DNA of 64,000 bases from Micromonospora sp. C31 (GTDB taxonomy: Bacteria; Actinomycetota; Actinomycetes; Mycobacteriales; Micromonosporaceae), in the NCBI RefSeq assembly GCF_018070575.1, contig NZ_JAGPXN010000020.1, forward strand, positions 62,001-126,000, written 5' to 3'. The notes beneath the pieces are model-generated. The model was not told the DNA's origin and did not search any database. It saw only the letters and a list, made by a program, of their open reading frames with translations. Of this stretch, positions 26,943 to 34,785 are shown in pieces (positions within the stretch are counted from its first letter, which is position 1; the number at the start of each line of letters is the position of its first letter). The position numbers were made by a program, and so were the translations under genes.

Positions 26943-28580
26943 CTACGCGATCGTGGCCGACGCCGGTTCCTCGACGACGCGCCGGTCGGTCAGCCGCCAC
27001 CGCCGGTCGACCCCGACCGCCTCGGCGAACCAGGCGTCGTGGCTGACCATCACCAGGGTGCCACGGAACTGCCGCAGCGCCTCTTCCATCACGTCGAGGG
27101 CGTCGAAGTCGAGGTAGTTCGTCGGCTCGTCGAGCAGCAGCACCTCGGCCGGGCTGTTCACCAGCACCGCGAGCAGCAACCGGCGCAGCTCACCGGCGGA
27201 GAGCACCCGCAACGGCGCGTCCCACTGCTCCGGGCCGAACAGGTGGGCGTCGAGCAGCCGCTCGGCGTCGTCGACGTACACCGGCACCCGGGAGCGGAAG
27301 AAGTCGCGGACGGTGACGTCGGTACGCAGCGCGTCGTGGGTCTGCGGCAGCACGGCGACGGGCCCGGCGGCGACGACCTCGCCCCCGGCCGGCGGGTGCT
27401 CGCCGGCGAGGGTCCGCAGCAGGGTGGTCTTGCCGGTGCCGTTCGCGCCGGTGAGCAGGATCCTCTCGCCCGCGCGGACACTCAACTCGACCCGGTCGAG
27501 CAGCGTGCGGTCGGCGACGCGCAGCGTCAGGGCCCGCGACCGCAGCACCTCGTGTCCACCGACGGTCTCCTGTGGGAACGCCAGCGTCAGCGGCGGCCGG
27601 GTGCGGGGCTCGGCGAGCCAGCGGATCGAGTCCATCTGCCGGCGCAGCCGCCGCTCGCGGGCCTTGGCCTTCTTCGCCACCTTCTTGGCGTAGCGGCGCA
27701 GCTGGTCGGCGCCGAGGCCGCTGCGCACGGACTCCTCCACCCCGCGGGCCTGCTGCTTGGTGCGGTCGATGTCGGCCAGCCAGCGCAGGTGGTCCTTCTG
27801 CTGGGCCTCGTAGTCGAGCAGCAGCCGCTGCCAGCGGCGGGTCTTCTCCGCCCGGTAGTCGGTGTAGCCGCCGGTGTAGGTCTGCGGCGCCTCGTGGATG
27901 CCGTCCAGCTCGACGATCCGGGTCACCGTGCGGTCCAGGAACGCCCGGTCGTGGCTGACCACCAGCACCGCGCCCGCGAAGGCGGCCAGCCAGTCGCCGA
28001 GCCAGGCGATCCCGTCGGCGTCGAGGTGGTTGGTCGGCTCGTCGAGTACCAGCAGGTCCGGGGCGTGCAGCAGCACCCGGGCGAGGGTGAGCCGGGCCTG
28101 CTCGCCGCCGCTGACCCGGCGCAGCGGGGTGTCGTCGGGCAGGTGGTCGATGTCGAGGCGCTGGCGGACCTCCGTCAGCCGGGCCTGCGCCCGCCAGCCG
28201 TCCAGCGCCGCCCACCGCTCCTGCGCGTCGCCGTACTCGGCGAGCACCGTGCCGTCACCGTCGGCCATCCGCCGTTCCAGCTCACGCAGCCGTACGGCCA
28301 GGGGATGCAGCTCGCCGAGCCCGGCGGCGAGGAACTGCCCGACGGTGGCGTCCGGATCCGGCACCTGCTGGGCGAAGTAGCCGACCCGGACGCCGGGAGC
28401 CAGGGCGACGTGCCCGCCCGACGGCGGTTCCTCGCCGGTGAGCACCCGCAGCAGGGTGGACTTGCCCACCCCGTTGGGGCCCACGAGGCCGACCCGGTCG
28501 CCGGCGTTCAGGACCAGCTCGACGTCGGTGAACAGCGGCTCGGTGTCGTAGTGCTTGCTGACGGACACGACCTTCAACAC
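26943..28580 (-). CDS. ABC-F family ATP-binding protein (ribosome-acting, possible antibiotic-resistance type)
   Basis: 545 residues from the GTG at 28580. Two ABC domains without membrane spans: GPNGVGKSTLLRVL, VSGGEQARLTLARVLL, LLVLDEPTNHLD in the first; GANGTGKTTLLRTL, LSAGELRRLLLAVL, LLLDEPTNYLD in the second. The interdomain linker (~residues 245-320) is Arg/Lys-rich and helical (LRRYAKKVAKKAKARERRLR). ABC-F proteins bind the ribosomal E site and displace antibiotics or rescue stalled ribosomes. Length and linker fit the self-resistance group of antibiotic producers (TlrC, SrmB, CarA), but a housekeeping role is not excluded. A 328-base leader precedes it. Confidence 0.88.
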   Translation of the reverse strand: MLKVVSVSKHYDTEPLFTDVELVLNAGDRVGLVGPNGVGKSTLLRVLTGEEPPSGGHVALAPGVRVGYFAQQVPDPDATVGQFLAAGLGELHPLAVRLRELERRMADGDGTVLAEYGDAQERWAALDGWRAQARLTEVRQRLDIDHLPDDTPLRRVSGGEQARLTLARVLLHAPDLLVLDEPTNHLDADGIAWLGDWLAAFAGAVLVVSHDRAFLDRTVTRIVELDGIHEAPQTYTGGYTDYRAEKTRRWQRLLLDYEAQQKDHLRWLADIDRTKQQARGVEESVRSGLGADQLRRYAKKVAKKAKARERRLRRQMDSIRWLAEPRTRPPLTLAFPQETVGGHEVLRSRALTLRVADRTLLDRVELSVRAGERILLTGANGTGKTTLLRTLAGEHPPAGGEVVAAGPVAVLPQTHDALRTDVTVRDFFRSRVPVYVDDAERLLDAHLFGPEQWDAPLRVLSAGELRRLLLAVLVNSPAEVLLLDEPTNYLDFDALDVMEEALRQFRGTLVMVSHDAWFAEAVGVDRRWRLTDRRVVEEPASATIA

Positions 28581-28908
28581 GGGTGGTCCTCCGCGGGACG
28601 ACGGGCGGGCCGTCGACGCCCGGGCGGGCGGACGGCTGGAACCGGCGGCGGCGGGACGGTGCCCCGCCGCGTCCTGCGGGAATCACATCGTGCGGTCGGC
28701 TCCTGACGGCTCGGCTGCGCGGATCGCCGTCGAGTCTGGCACGGGCCCCCGGCCCCCGCGACCGGTTTACCCGCCCGGCGTCGCGCGCCGTCACCTGAGC
28801 GTGGGTCGCGCCGCGCCGCACGTCGACGCCGCGAGGGCAGGGACGTGCGCCCACGGCCACGCGACGGGGCGGGCGGCCGCGCCGGCCGTCGCGCCCCGTC
28901 GCGCCGGA
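28581..28908. other. Gene-free leader between ABC-F gene and hsp20
   Basis: No convincing gene. On the ABC-F strand the region should hold its promoter and a long, very GC-rich 5' leader with several possible hairpins (for example CGGCGGG...CCCGCCG near 28640-28660). ABC-F resistance genes are often controlled by leader attenuation, but I could not identify a specific leader peptide or terminator/antiterminator pair. Confidence 0.4.
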
Positions 28909-29340
28909 TCAGGCGTTGATCTCCTTGCGGCCGTTGCCGTTGGCGGTGGCCGTGATGGTGACCCGGCGCGGCTTGGCCCGCTGCGCGACGGGGATCCGCA
29001 GGGTCAGCACACCGTTGTCGTAGCCGGCCTCGAGCTTGTCGGTGTCGAGGGTGTCGCCGAGGAAGAGCCGTCGGGTGAAGGTACCCATCGGGCGTTCGGC
29101 GGCGACGAGTTCGACGTTGTCGCCGACCGGCCGGCGACGCTCGGCGCGTACGGTCAGCACGTTGCGCTCGACGGTGCAGTCGATGCTGTCCGGGTCGACG
29201 CCGGGCAGGTCGAACGCCGCGTGGAACCAGTCACCGTCGCGATAGGCGTCCAGCGGCATGACCGCGGGGCGCGCGGCGGTGCCGAAGAACTGCTCGGTGA
29301 TCCGGTCGATCTCACGGAACGGGTCGGTACGCATCAGCAT
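28909..29340 (-). CDS. Hsp20/alpha-crystallin small heat-shock protein
   Basis: 143 residues. The alpha-crystallin domain runs from about 40 to 130: YRDGDWFHAAFDLPGVDPDSIDC, then VERNVLTVRAERR, then the conserved late strand DKLEAGYDNGVLTLRIPVAQ with the A-x-x-x-n-G-V-L signature and an I-P-V tail motif. It is an ATP-independent holdase that binds unfolding proteins and forms oligomers. Upstream, at 29380-29404, lies a HAIR-type inverted repeat, so control by the HspR repressor is likely. Confidence 0.94.
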   Translation of the reverse strand: MLMRTDPFREIDRITEQFFGTAARPAVMPLDAYRDGDWFHAAFDLPGVDPDSIDCTVERNVLTVRAERRRPVGDNVELVAAERPMGTFTRRLFLGDTLDTDKLEAGYDNGVLTLRIPVAQRAKPRRVTITATANGNGRKEINA

Positions 29341-29379
29341 GGTCCCTGCCTCCTCGGTTCTCCTGGCCGAAGGTCCGAT

Positions 29380-29404
29380 AAGTTGAGCCAGGCCGACTCA
29401 ACTT
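29380..29404. promoter_or_regulatory. HAIR-like operator (HspR site) upstream of hsp20
   Basis: AAGTTGAG (29380-29387) and CTCAACTT (29397-29404) are exact reverse complements with a 9-base spacer. The core TTGAG-N9-CTCAA has the same arms and spacing as the HspR-associated inverted repeat CTTGAGT-N7-ACTCAAG. It lies 40 bases upstream of the hsp20 start, overlapping a possible TTGAGT -35. Confidence 0.75.
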
Positions 29405-29507
29405 CCTCCTCTGTATTTAGCGCGTCTCGGCCGTGGCGTCAACTCAGGACCTTCCCGAACCGGTGCTCGGCGAGCACGAGGCGAGGCGGAAGCCACGACG
29501 CGGGCGG

Positions 29508-30026
29508 TCAGTCGCCGATGCGCCAGTAGACGCCCTGCTCCCGGGCCAGCAACTGCTCGTCGACCAGGTAGCGACGAAGCGCCGCGTGGTCGGAGCCGCC
29601 GCCCTCGCACCAGCCCCGCAGCACCTCGTCCACCTCCCGCTCCGGATAGCGCACCCCCGGCTCGAAGGACTTCGCCACGTGCGCCAGGACCACCCGCCGC
29701 CGGCCGCGCTGCGCCGGCAGGCCGATCAGCCTGTCGTCGCGCACGAAGGTGCGCAGCACGCGGTCCGTGGAGTCGCCGGCCGGACGGGGCGCCGCCGGCG
29801 TACGGGCCGCCTGCCGCAGCCGCTCGGCGTCGACCCGCAGGTCACCGTCGCCGCCGGCCACCAGGCCCGCGTCGACGAGCCGGCGGATCGCGGTGAGCAC
29901 CTGCCGCGCCGACAGACCCGTCCGGTCGGCCACCGCCGGGGCGTCGGCGCCGCCCAACACGATCGCCGCGAAGACCTGCCGCCGTACGTCGTCGGCGAGC
30001 GCCCCCGCCAGAGCCTGCGCTGTCAT
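29508..30026 (-). CDS. HTH protein with C-terminal DUF2087 domain
   Basis: 172 residues from the ATG at 30026. The N-terminal half is an ArsR-like winged helix (ADDVRRQVFAAIVLGGADA, then TGLSARQVLTAIRRLVDAGLV). The C-terminal half is DUF2087: RLIGLPAQRGRRRVVLAHVAKSFEPGVRYPEREVDEVLRG, ending in RYLVDEQLLAREQGVYWRIG, a block that recurs in many Gram-positive transcriptional regulators. Its targets are unknown. It is divergent from the unknown gene at 30111-31514. Confidence 0.88.
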   Translation of the reverse strand: MTAQALAGALADDVRRQVFAAIVLGGADAPAVADRTGLSARQVLTAIRRLVDAGLVAGGDGDLRVDAERLRQAARTPAAPRPAGDSTDRVLRTFVRDDRLIGLPAQRGRRRVVLAHVAKSFEPGVRYPEREVDEVLRGWCEGGGSDHAALRRYLVDEQLLAREQGVYWRIGD

Positions 30027-30110
30027 GCCGGCCACCCTGCCAGCCGGCGTACGCGCACCGCACGTCATTTCCGCCCGGCACGGAAGACCGAGGCGGGACG
30101 CAGCACGTCC

Positions 30111-31514
30111 GCGCTCGGGCGGTCGGTCGTCGCCGACGCCCTGCGCGGTGTCGACCCGGTCGGCGCCCGCTCGGCGGAACACGAGACGAACTGGCGCCAC
30201 GGTTACCTCGGACACTTCCGGCGACTCGTCGAGGCCGGGCTGCTGTCCCGCGACGCCGCGGTGACGATCGCCCGCGACGGGCTCGCCTCGCTGCACCGCC
30301 GCATGGCCGTGGTCCACATCGACGGCGCCGAGACCGGCCTCGGCGAGGTGTTCGACGCGCCCACCGGGGCCGAGCCGCTGCACACGGCCACCGTCGCCGG
30401 CACCGGCGGGGTCGACCGCGAGTTGTCCCTGCCGTACCGGGGCCGGCGGCTGCGCGGCGACGAGCTTCGCCGCCGGCTCGACGGGTGGGTGACCGCCGGC
30501 GTCGTCGAGCCCTCCTGCGCCGAGGCGGTACACGCCGTCATGGCCAACCCGGACTGGCTCGACCTGCGCGACCAGCGCATCGTGGTGCTCGGCGCGGGCG
30601 CGGAGATGGGCCCGCTGCCGTCCGTGCTGCGCTGGGGCGGCGACGTCGTCGCGGTCGACCTGCCGCGCCCGGAGATCTGGCGGCGCCTGCTGGACACGAC
30701 GCGCCGTGGTGGCGGCCGGCTGCACGTGCCCGTCCCCGCCGGCACCGACCCCGACGACGGCGCGTTGGCCGCCCGGGCCGGCGCCGACCTGCTGCACAAC
30801 CTTCCGCAGGTCGCCGACTGGCTGCTCGGCGTCGACGGTCGGCTCGTGCTGGGCAACTACGTCTACGCCGACGGCGCGACCAACGTCCGCGTCGCCACGG
30901 CGGTCGACGCGCTCACTGTCCGCCTACAGGAGCGCCGTGACGACGTGGCGCTCGCGTTCCTGGCCACCCCCACCGACGTCTTCGCCGTTCCCGGCGACGC
31001 GGTGCGCCACGCCGAGCGGGGCTACGCGGCGCGCGGCGTGGTCCGCCGGTCGCTGCGGGTCGCCTCCGGCGGCAGGCTCCTGCACCGCAACTACCCGCCG
31101 GGCGCCGACCCCGGAGTCAACGACAGCCTCGTGCCGCAGCAGGGACCCAACTACGCCTTGGCGAAACGCCTTCAGCGGTGGCGGGCGACGGTGGCCCGGG
31201 ACGCGGGGGCGACCGTGTCGTTCACCGTCGCCCCGCCCACCCGGACCCGCTCGGTGCTGCGCAACCGCGCGCTGGCCGCCGCGTACGCCGGTGCGCACCG
31301 ATTCGGCATCGAGGTGTTCGATCCGGCGACCAGCAACACGCTGATGGCCGCGCTCCTGGTGCACCACCTGCGTACGGGCGGCCCGGCGCTGCCGCACCCC
31401 TGGCGGGACGAGGCGTACGGCGCCGCGCACGGTGGACTGTGGCGGGTGCCGTACGCCCCGCGCAGCGCCCTGGGCCTCGCCGTCCTGCTCGGACTCGGCG
31501 GCGCGCGGACCTGA
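30111..31514 (+). CDS. Unknown protein with Rossmann-like segment; start codon unresolved
   Basis: About 465 residues of convincing coding sequence ending at TGA 31514. Features: an N-terminal helical region (HETNWRHGYLGHFRRLVEAG), a central Rossmann-like strand-loop (QRIVVLGAGAEMGPLPSVLRWG, then VVAVDLPRPEIWRRLL), a conserved-looking stretch around DLLHNLPQVADWLL, and a hydrophobic C-terminus (LGLAVLLGLGG). Reading back from the clear coding region there is no in-frame ATG, GTG or TTG until past the divergent gene's start; the first downstream one is the GTG at 30261, which would lose ~50 plausible residues. The start I give is where coding character begins. Causes may be a rare start codon, a frameshift near 30105, or truncation. 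Confidence 0.6.
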   Translation, partial: ALGRSVVADALRGVDPVGARSAEHETNWRHGYLGHFRRLVEAGLLSRDAAVTIARDGLASLHRRMAVVHIDGAETGLGEVFDAPTGAEPLHTATVAGTGGVDRELSLPYRGRRLRGDELRRRLDGWVTAGVVEPSCAEAVHAVMANPDWLDLRDQRIVVLGAGAEMGPLPSVLRWGGDVVAVDLPRPEIWRRLLDTTRRGGGRLHVPVPAGTDPDDGALAARAGADLLHNLPQVADWLLGVDGRLVLGNYVYADGATNVRVATAVDALTVRLQERRDDVALAFLATPTDVFAVPGDAVRHAERGYAARGVVRRSLRVASGGRLLHRNYPPGADPGVNDSLVPQQGPNYALAKRLQRWRATVARDAGATVSFTVAPPTRTRSVLRNRALAAAYAGAHRFGIEVFDPATSNTLMAALLVHHLRTGGPALPHPWRDEAYGAAHGGLWRVPYAPRSALGLAVLLGLGGART

Positions 31515-31551
31515 CCTGCCCCGAGCGGTCCGCCGGCTCCGCGGCGGCCGC

Positions 31552-32319
31552 TCAGCTCAGCTGGAGACGGTCGGCCAGGTCGGCCCGGGTGAACGCGGCG
31601 ACCACGTCGTCGCGCCCCTCGGTGAAGTGGGCCCAGCTGTCCACGTGCACCGGCACGACCCGCCGCGCGCCGAGGATGCGGGCGGCCTCGGCGGCCTGGG
31701 CGCTGTCGAGGGTGAGCAGCGCGCCGTCGAACATGGGGGTACGCACGGCCCCGGCGAACAGCACGGCGGTGTCGACCGGCCCGAAGCGCTCGGCGATCTG
31801 CCGGACCAGGTCCAGCGAGGCGTTGTCGCCGCTGACGTAGAGCGTGGGCAGGTCGGCGGCGGTCAGGACGAACCCGACGACCTCGCCGGTGAGCGGCTCG
31901 CAGCCCTCCGGGCCGTGCCGGGCGGGCACGCCCGTCACGGTCACGGTGCCACCGCCGGGGCGCTCCAGCTCGACGGACTCCCACGGCGCAAGGCCCCGGG
32001 CGGTGCCGCCGAGGCGACCCGCGCCGCTGGGAGTCGTCACGGTCAGGGCGACGTCGGCCAGCAGGGCCCGACCGGCGCGGTCGAGGTTGTCGGGGTGCTG
32101 GTCGTGGGAGAGCAGCACCGCGTCGACGGGGCCGAGGTCGGCCGCGCCGGCGGCGGCGGGGGCGGTCTTGGTCAGGACCATGCCGGGACCCAGCGGGTAG
32201 TCGCCGGGGGCGTCGAAGGTCGGGTCGGTCAGGAACCTGAGGCCGCCGTACTCGATGAGGGCGGTCGGGCCGCCGAAGACGCGGACGGGGACGGTCGTCG
32301 TGCTGGTGTCGGTCACCAC
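31552..32319 (-). CDS. MBL-fold metallo-hydrolase
   Basis: 255 residues from the GTG at 32319 (a second GTG follows). The metal motif is LLSHDQHPDNLD, an H-x-x-H-x-D-N variant of H-x-H-x-D-H seen in the UlaG-like branch, with further ligands in VTGVPARHGPEG, LYVSGDNASLDL and VVPVHVDSWAHF. Members hydrolyse lactones, phosphoesters or act on small ring compounds; this one is unassigned. It lies 53 bases after the sigma-factor gene on the same strand, and the hairpin at 32318-32362 covers its ribosome-binding site, hinting at translational control. Confidence 0.85.
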   Translation of the reverse strand: MVTDTSTTTVPVRVFGGPTALIEYGGLRFLTDPTFDAPGDYPLGPGMVLTKTAPAAAGAADLGPVDAVLLSHDQHPDNLDRAGRALLADVALTVTTPSGAGRLGGTARGLAPWESVELERPGGGTVTVTGVPARHGPEGCEPLTGEVVGFVLTAADLPTLYVSGDNASLDLVRQIAERFGPVDTAVLFAGAVRTPMFDGALLTLDSAQAAEAARILGARRVVPVHVDSWAHFTEGRDDVVAAFTRADLADRLQLS

Positions 32320-32362
32320 GGTTCCTCACGGTCAGGGGACGGCTCTTGCCGTGAGGAACCGT
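32318..32362 (-). promoter_or_regulatory. 14-bp inverted repeat sequestering the MBL gene ribosome-binding site
   Basis: ACGGTTCCTCACGG (32318-32331) and CCGTGAGGAACCGT (32349-32362) pair perfectly over a 17-base loop. On the transcribed strand the 3' arm contains the Shine-Dalgarno GAGGA and ends at the first GTG. It is either a translational switch, an attenuator after the sigma gene, or a dyad operator; there is no U-run. Confidence 0.55.
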
Positions 32363-32372
32363 AATCGACTGT

Positions 32373-33269
32373 TCATCGCAGGGTGAGCGGGGTCTCCGAC
32401 CGGATGCGGGTCAGCTTCTCCGGGTTGCGGACGTAGTAGAGGCCGGTGATCCGTGCGTCCTCGACACGCAGCGCCAGCACGCCGTCGATCTCGTCGTCGA
32501 GGCGTACGAGCAGTGCCGGGTTGCCGTTGACCACGGTCGGCCCGCCGGTGAGCACGCCGTCGAGCCTGCGCAGACCACCGAGGAACATCCGGGCCACCTT
32601 CTGCGCGCCCGTGACCGGCCGCAACGCGGCCTGCATGACGCCGCCGCCGTCGCTGACCAGGACGACCTCCGGGGCGAGCACGTCGAGCAGGCCCCGCAGG
32701 TCCCTGGTCTCGATCGCGTGTCGGAACGATTCCAGAGCCGCCCGGGCCTCGCTCGGGGAGACCACGCGGCGGGGGCGGCGGGCGTCGACGTGCTGGCGGG
32801 CGCGGTGCGCGATCTGCCGGACGGCCGCGGGGCTCCTGCCGACGGCGGCGGCGATCTCGTCGTAGCCGACCTCGAACGCCTCCCGCAGCACGAACACGGC
32901 GCGCTCGGTCGGCGACAGCGTCTCCAGGACGAGCATCAACGCCATCGACACGCTCTCGGCGAGCTCGACGTCCAGGGCCACGTCCGGCGCGGTGAGCAGC
33001 GGCTCGGGCAGCCACGGGCCGACGTACGCCTCCCTGCGGCGTTTCATCGCGCGCAGCCGGTTGATCGACTGCCGGGTCGTGATCCGGATCAGGTAGGCGC
33101 GCCGGTCGCGTACCTGATCCATGTCGACCCTGACCCACCGCAGCCAGGTCTCCTGCAGGACGTCCTCGGCGTCGGCCGCCGATCCGAGGATCTCGTACGC
33201 GACGGTGAAGAGCAGGTTGCGGTGGGCGACGAAGGTCTCGGTCGCCGCGTCGGTGCCGTGGTCGCTCAT
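32373..33269 (-). CDS. ECF41-group RNA polymerase sigma factor (SigJ-like) with SnoaL-like C-terminal extension
   Basis: 298 residues from the ATG at 33269. Sigma2 region: LGSAADAEDVLQETWLRW; sigma4 region: LSPTERAVFVLREAFEVGYDEIAAAVGRSPAAVRQIAHRA. Between them is the ECF41 linker block YVGPWLPEPL, and the ~100-residue NTF2/SnoaL-like tail contains the ECF41 motifs DGGG and NPEKL (ECF41 consensus NPDKL). In this group the tail replaces an anti-sigma factor and tunes activity, and the usual target is one adjacent oxidoreductase gene. That fits the FAD oxidoreductase upstream, whose promoter at 34561-34587 matches the ECF41 consensus. Confidence 0.92.
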   Translation of the reverse strand: MSDHGTDAATETFVAHRNLLFTVAYEILGSAADAEDVLQETWLRWVRVDMDQVRDRRAYLIRITTRQSINRLRAMKRRREAYVGPWLPEPLLTAPDVALDVELAESVSMALMLVLETLSPTERAVFVLREAFEVGYDEIAAAVGRSPAAVRQIAHRARQHVDARRPRRVVSPSEARAALESFRHAIETRDLRGLLDVLAPEVVLVSDGGGVMQAALRPVTGAQKVARMFLGGLRRLDGVLTGGPTVVNGNPALLVRLDDEIDGVLALRVEDARITGLYYVRNPEKLTRIRSETPLTLR

Positions 33270-33316
33270 GTTCCCCCTGCGCTCCTTCGCGGCCGACCCC
33301 TGGTGGTCGAGGGCTC

Positions 33317-34525
33317 TCATGACGGCCGGGCCGCCCGTGCGGTGGTGGCCGTCGCCTCGACGCGCCCGGCCCGCAGCAACTGCTGGCGCGTGTCGTCCTT
33401 GATCCGCGGGTTGAGCGCACCGGGTCTGCGTGCCTCGTACGCCAACTGCCAGATGATGCTCCTGCACACGAGTTCCTTGAGCTTCGCGGCCGGGCGGCCG
33501 CCGAGGTGCAGGCGCACCGCGGTGTCGTTCCTGCGGGCGAACTGGAACAGGCCGGCGCGACGCCCCAGGCTGACGCACTGGCCGGCGAACCCCACGTGGA
33601 CCGGCGCGGGCTGCTCACCCGCGAGCCGGCTGAGCACCGTCTCGGCGGCCTGCGGACCGAGCTGCATCGCGGCCTGGCAACTCATCCGGAACGGCAGGTC
33701 CGACGGCGCCGCCGAGTCCCCGGCCGCGACGATGCGCGCGTCGTCCACGCTCGTCAACGTCTCGTCCGTGAGCAGCCGGCCCGACGCGTCGGTGCTCAGC
33801 CCGCTGCGGCGGGCCAGGTCCGGCACGCCGAATCCGGCGGTCCAGATGGTCACCGCGCTCGGCAACCGGCGACCGCCACCGAGCCGCACGGCATCGCCGG
33901 CCACGGCCGTCACCGTCGCGTCGGGGCCGTCGAGCACGGTCACCCCGAGCCGGGCGAGCCTCGCGGCCACCGAGCGCCGAACCCGCGGATGCAGGTACGG
34001 ACCGAGCACCTCGCCGCAGACCAGGGTCACGGCGCGTCCCGCCTCCGCCAGCTCGGCGGCGGTCTCGATGCCGGTCGGGCCCCCGCCGACCACCGTCACC
34101 GGGGCCGCGGCGGGGGCGGCGGCGAGGACGGGCCGCAACCGCTGGGCCTCCTCCAGGCTCGCCACCGGGTAGGCGAACTCGGTTGCCCCGGGCACGTCCG
34201 GGGCGGCGCTGCCGCTGCCCACCGCGTAGACCAGGTAGTCGTAGCCGACCGTGCCGCCCGTTGCCAGCGTCACGCGGCGATCCGCAGCGTCGATCCGGGT
34301 CACGCTGTCGACGACCAGGCGCACGCGCCCGGCCAGGACGTCCCGGTAGTCGACGACCGCGTCGTCGGTCCCACCCACCAACTGGTGCAGGCGGATCCGC
34401 TCGACGAAGGTCGACCGCGGGTTGATCAGGGTCACTGTCACGTCGTCGCGCCGGGTCAGGCGATTGGCCGCCATGACGCCCGCGTACCCGCCGCCGACCA
34501 CGACGACATCGGTGTTCCCGTTCAT
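33317..34525 (-). CDS. FAD-dependent NAD(P)H oxidoreductase (NDH-2-like), ECF41 partner
   Basis: 402 residues. FAD Rossmann motif VVVVGGGYAGVMAANRL at the N-terminus, NAD(P) motif VTVVGGGPTGIETAAEL at ~150, and the FAD-closing ADDARIVAAGDSA-type segment (VDDARIVAAGDSA) at ~285. It belongs to the pyridine nucleotide-disulphide oxidoreductase family near NDH-2. There is no obvious membrane helix, so it is soluble or peripherally bound. It is first in an operon with the ECF41 sigma gene (47-base gap). The electron acceptor is unknown. Confidence 0.9.
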   Translation of the reverse strand: MNGNTDVVVVGGGYAGVMAANRLTRRDDVTVTLINPRSTFVERIRLHQLVGGTDDAVVDYRDVLAGRVRLVVDSVTRIDAADRRVTLATGGTVGYDYLVYAVGSGSAAPDVPGATEFAYPVASLEEAQRLRPVLAAAPAAAPVTVVGGGPTGIETAAELAEAGRAVTLVCGEVLGPYLHPRVRRSVAARLARLGVTVLDGPDATVTAVAGDAVRLGGGRRLPSAVTIWTAGFGVPDLARRSGLSTDASGRLLTDETLTSVDDARIVAAGDSAAPSDLPFRMSCQAAMQLGPQAAETVLSRLAGEQPAPVHVGFAGQCVSLGRRAGLFQFARRNDTAVRLHLGGRPAAKLKELVCRSIIWQLAYEARRPGALNPRIKDDTRQQLLRAGRVEATATTARAARPS

Positions 34526-34560
34526 GGTGTCTCCTCCGTTTCCTGGGCCTTCGGTCTCAA

Positions 34561-34587
34561 GACACCGCGTGACCGACCGTTGTGACA
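34561..34587 (-). promoter_or_regulatory. ECF41-type promoter
   Basis: On the minus strand TGTCACA (34587-34581) is followed, after exactly 16 bases, by TGTC (34564-34561). The published ECF41 consensus is TGTCACA-N16-CGTC. It is placed 36 bases before the oxidoreductase start, as expected for autoregulation by the downstream sigma factor. Confidence 0.8.
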
Positions 34588-34695
34588 GGCGTGGGCCAGG
34601 TCACTGCCCGGGCCCCGGCGCGAAATGGAAGGCGGCGCGCCGCGATGTCGCCTAGCCTCGCGAGGGCACCTACCGACACGAAGCGGAGATCGATC

Positions 34696-34785
34696 ATGAG
34701 GACGTCCGGCGGTTTCCCCGGTTCCCTGTCCGTCTCCGCCGCCGGAAAGGCACTTCGTGCTCGGTCTGTTCGAAAACCCTGTTGA
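34696..34785 (+). CDS. Possible 29-residue leader peptide overlapping the ABC transporter start
   Basis: ATG at 34696 with GGAG upstream, TGA at 34783-34785: a Ser/Gly-rich then basic peptide (MRTSGGFPGSLSVSAAGK ... SVRKPC). It overlaps the first 29 bases of the ABC exporter gene in another frame, which would allow translational coupling. It resembles no peptide precursor I know. It may be a leader, a small exported peptide or chance. Confidence 0.3.
   Translation: MRTSGGFPGSLSVSAAGKALRARSVRKPC

Noticed and set aside
28581..28860. Leader peptide controlling the ABC-F gene
   Set aside because: Several short frames exist but none has a convincing ribosome-binding site plus attenuator arrangement.
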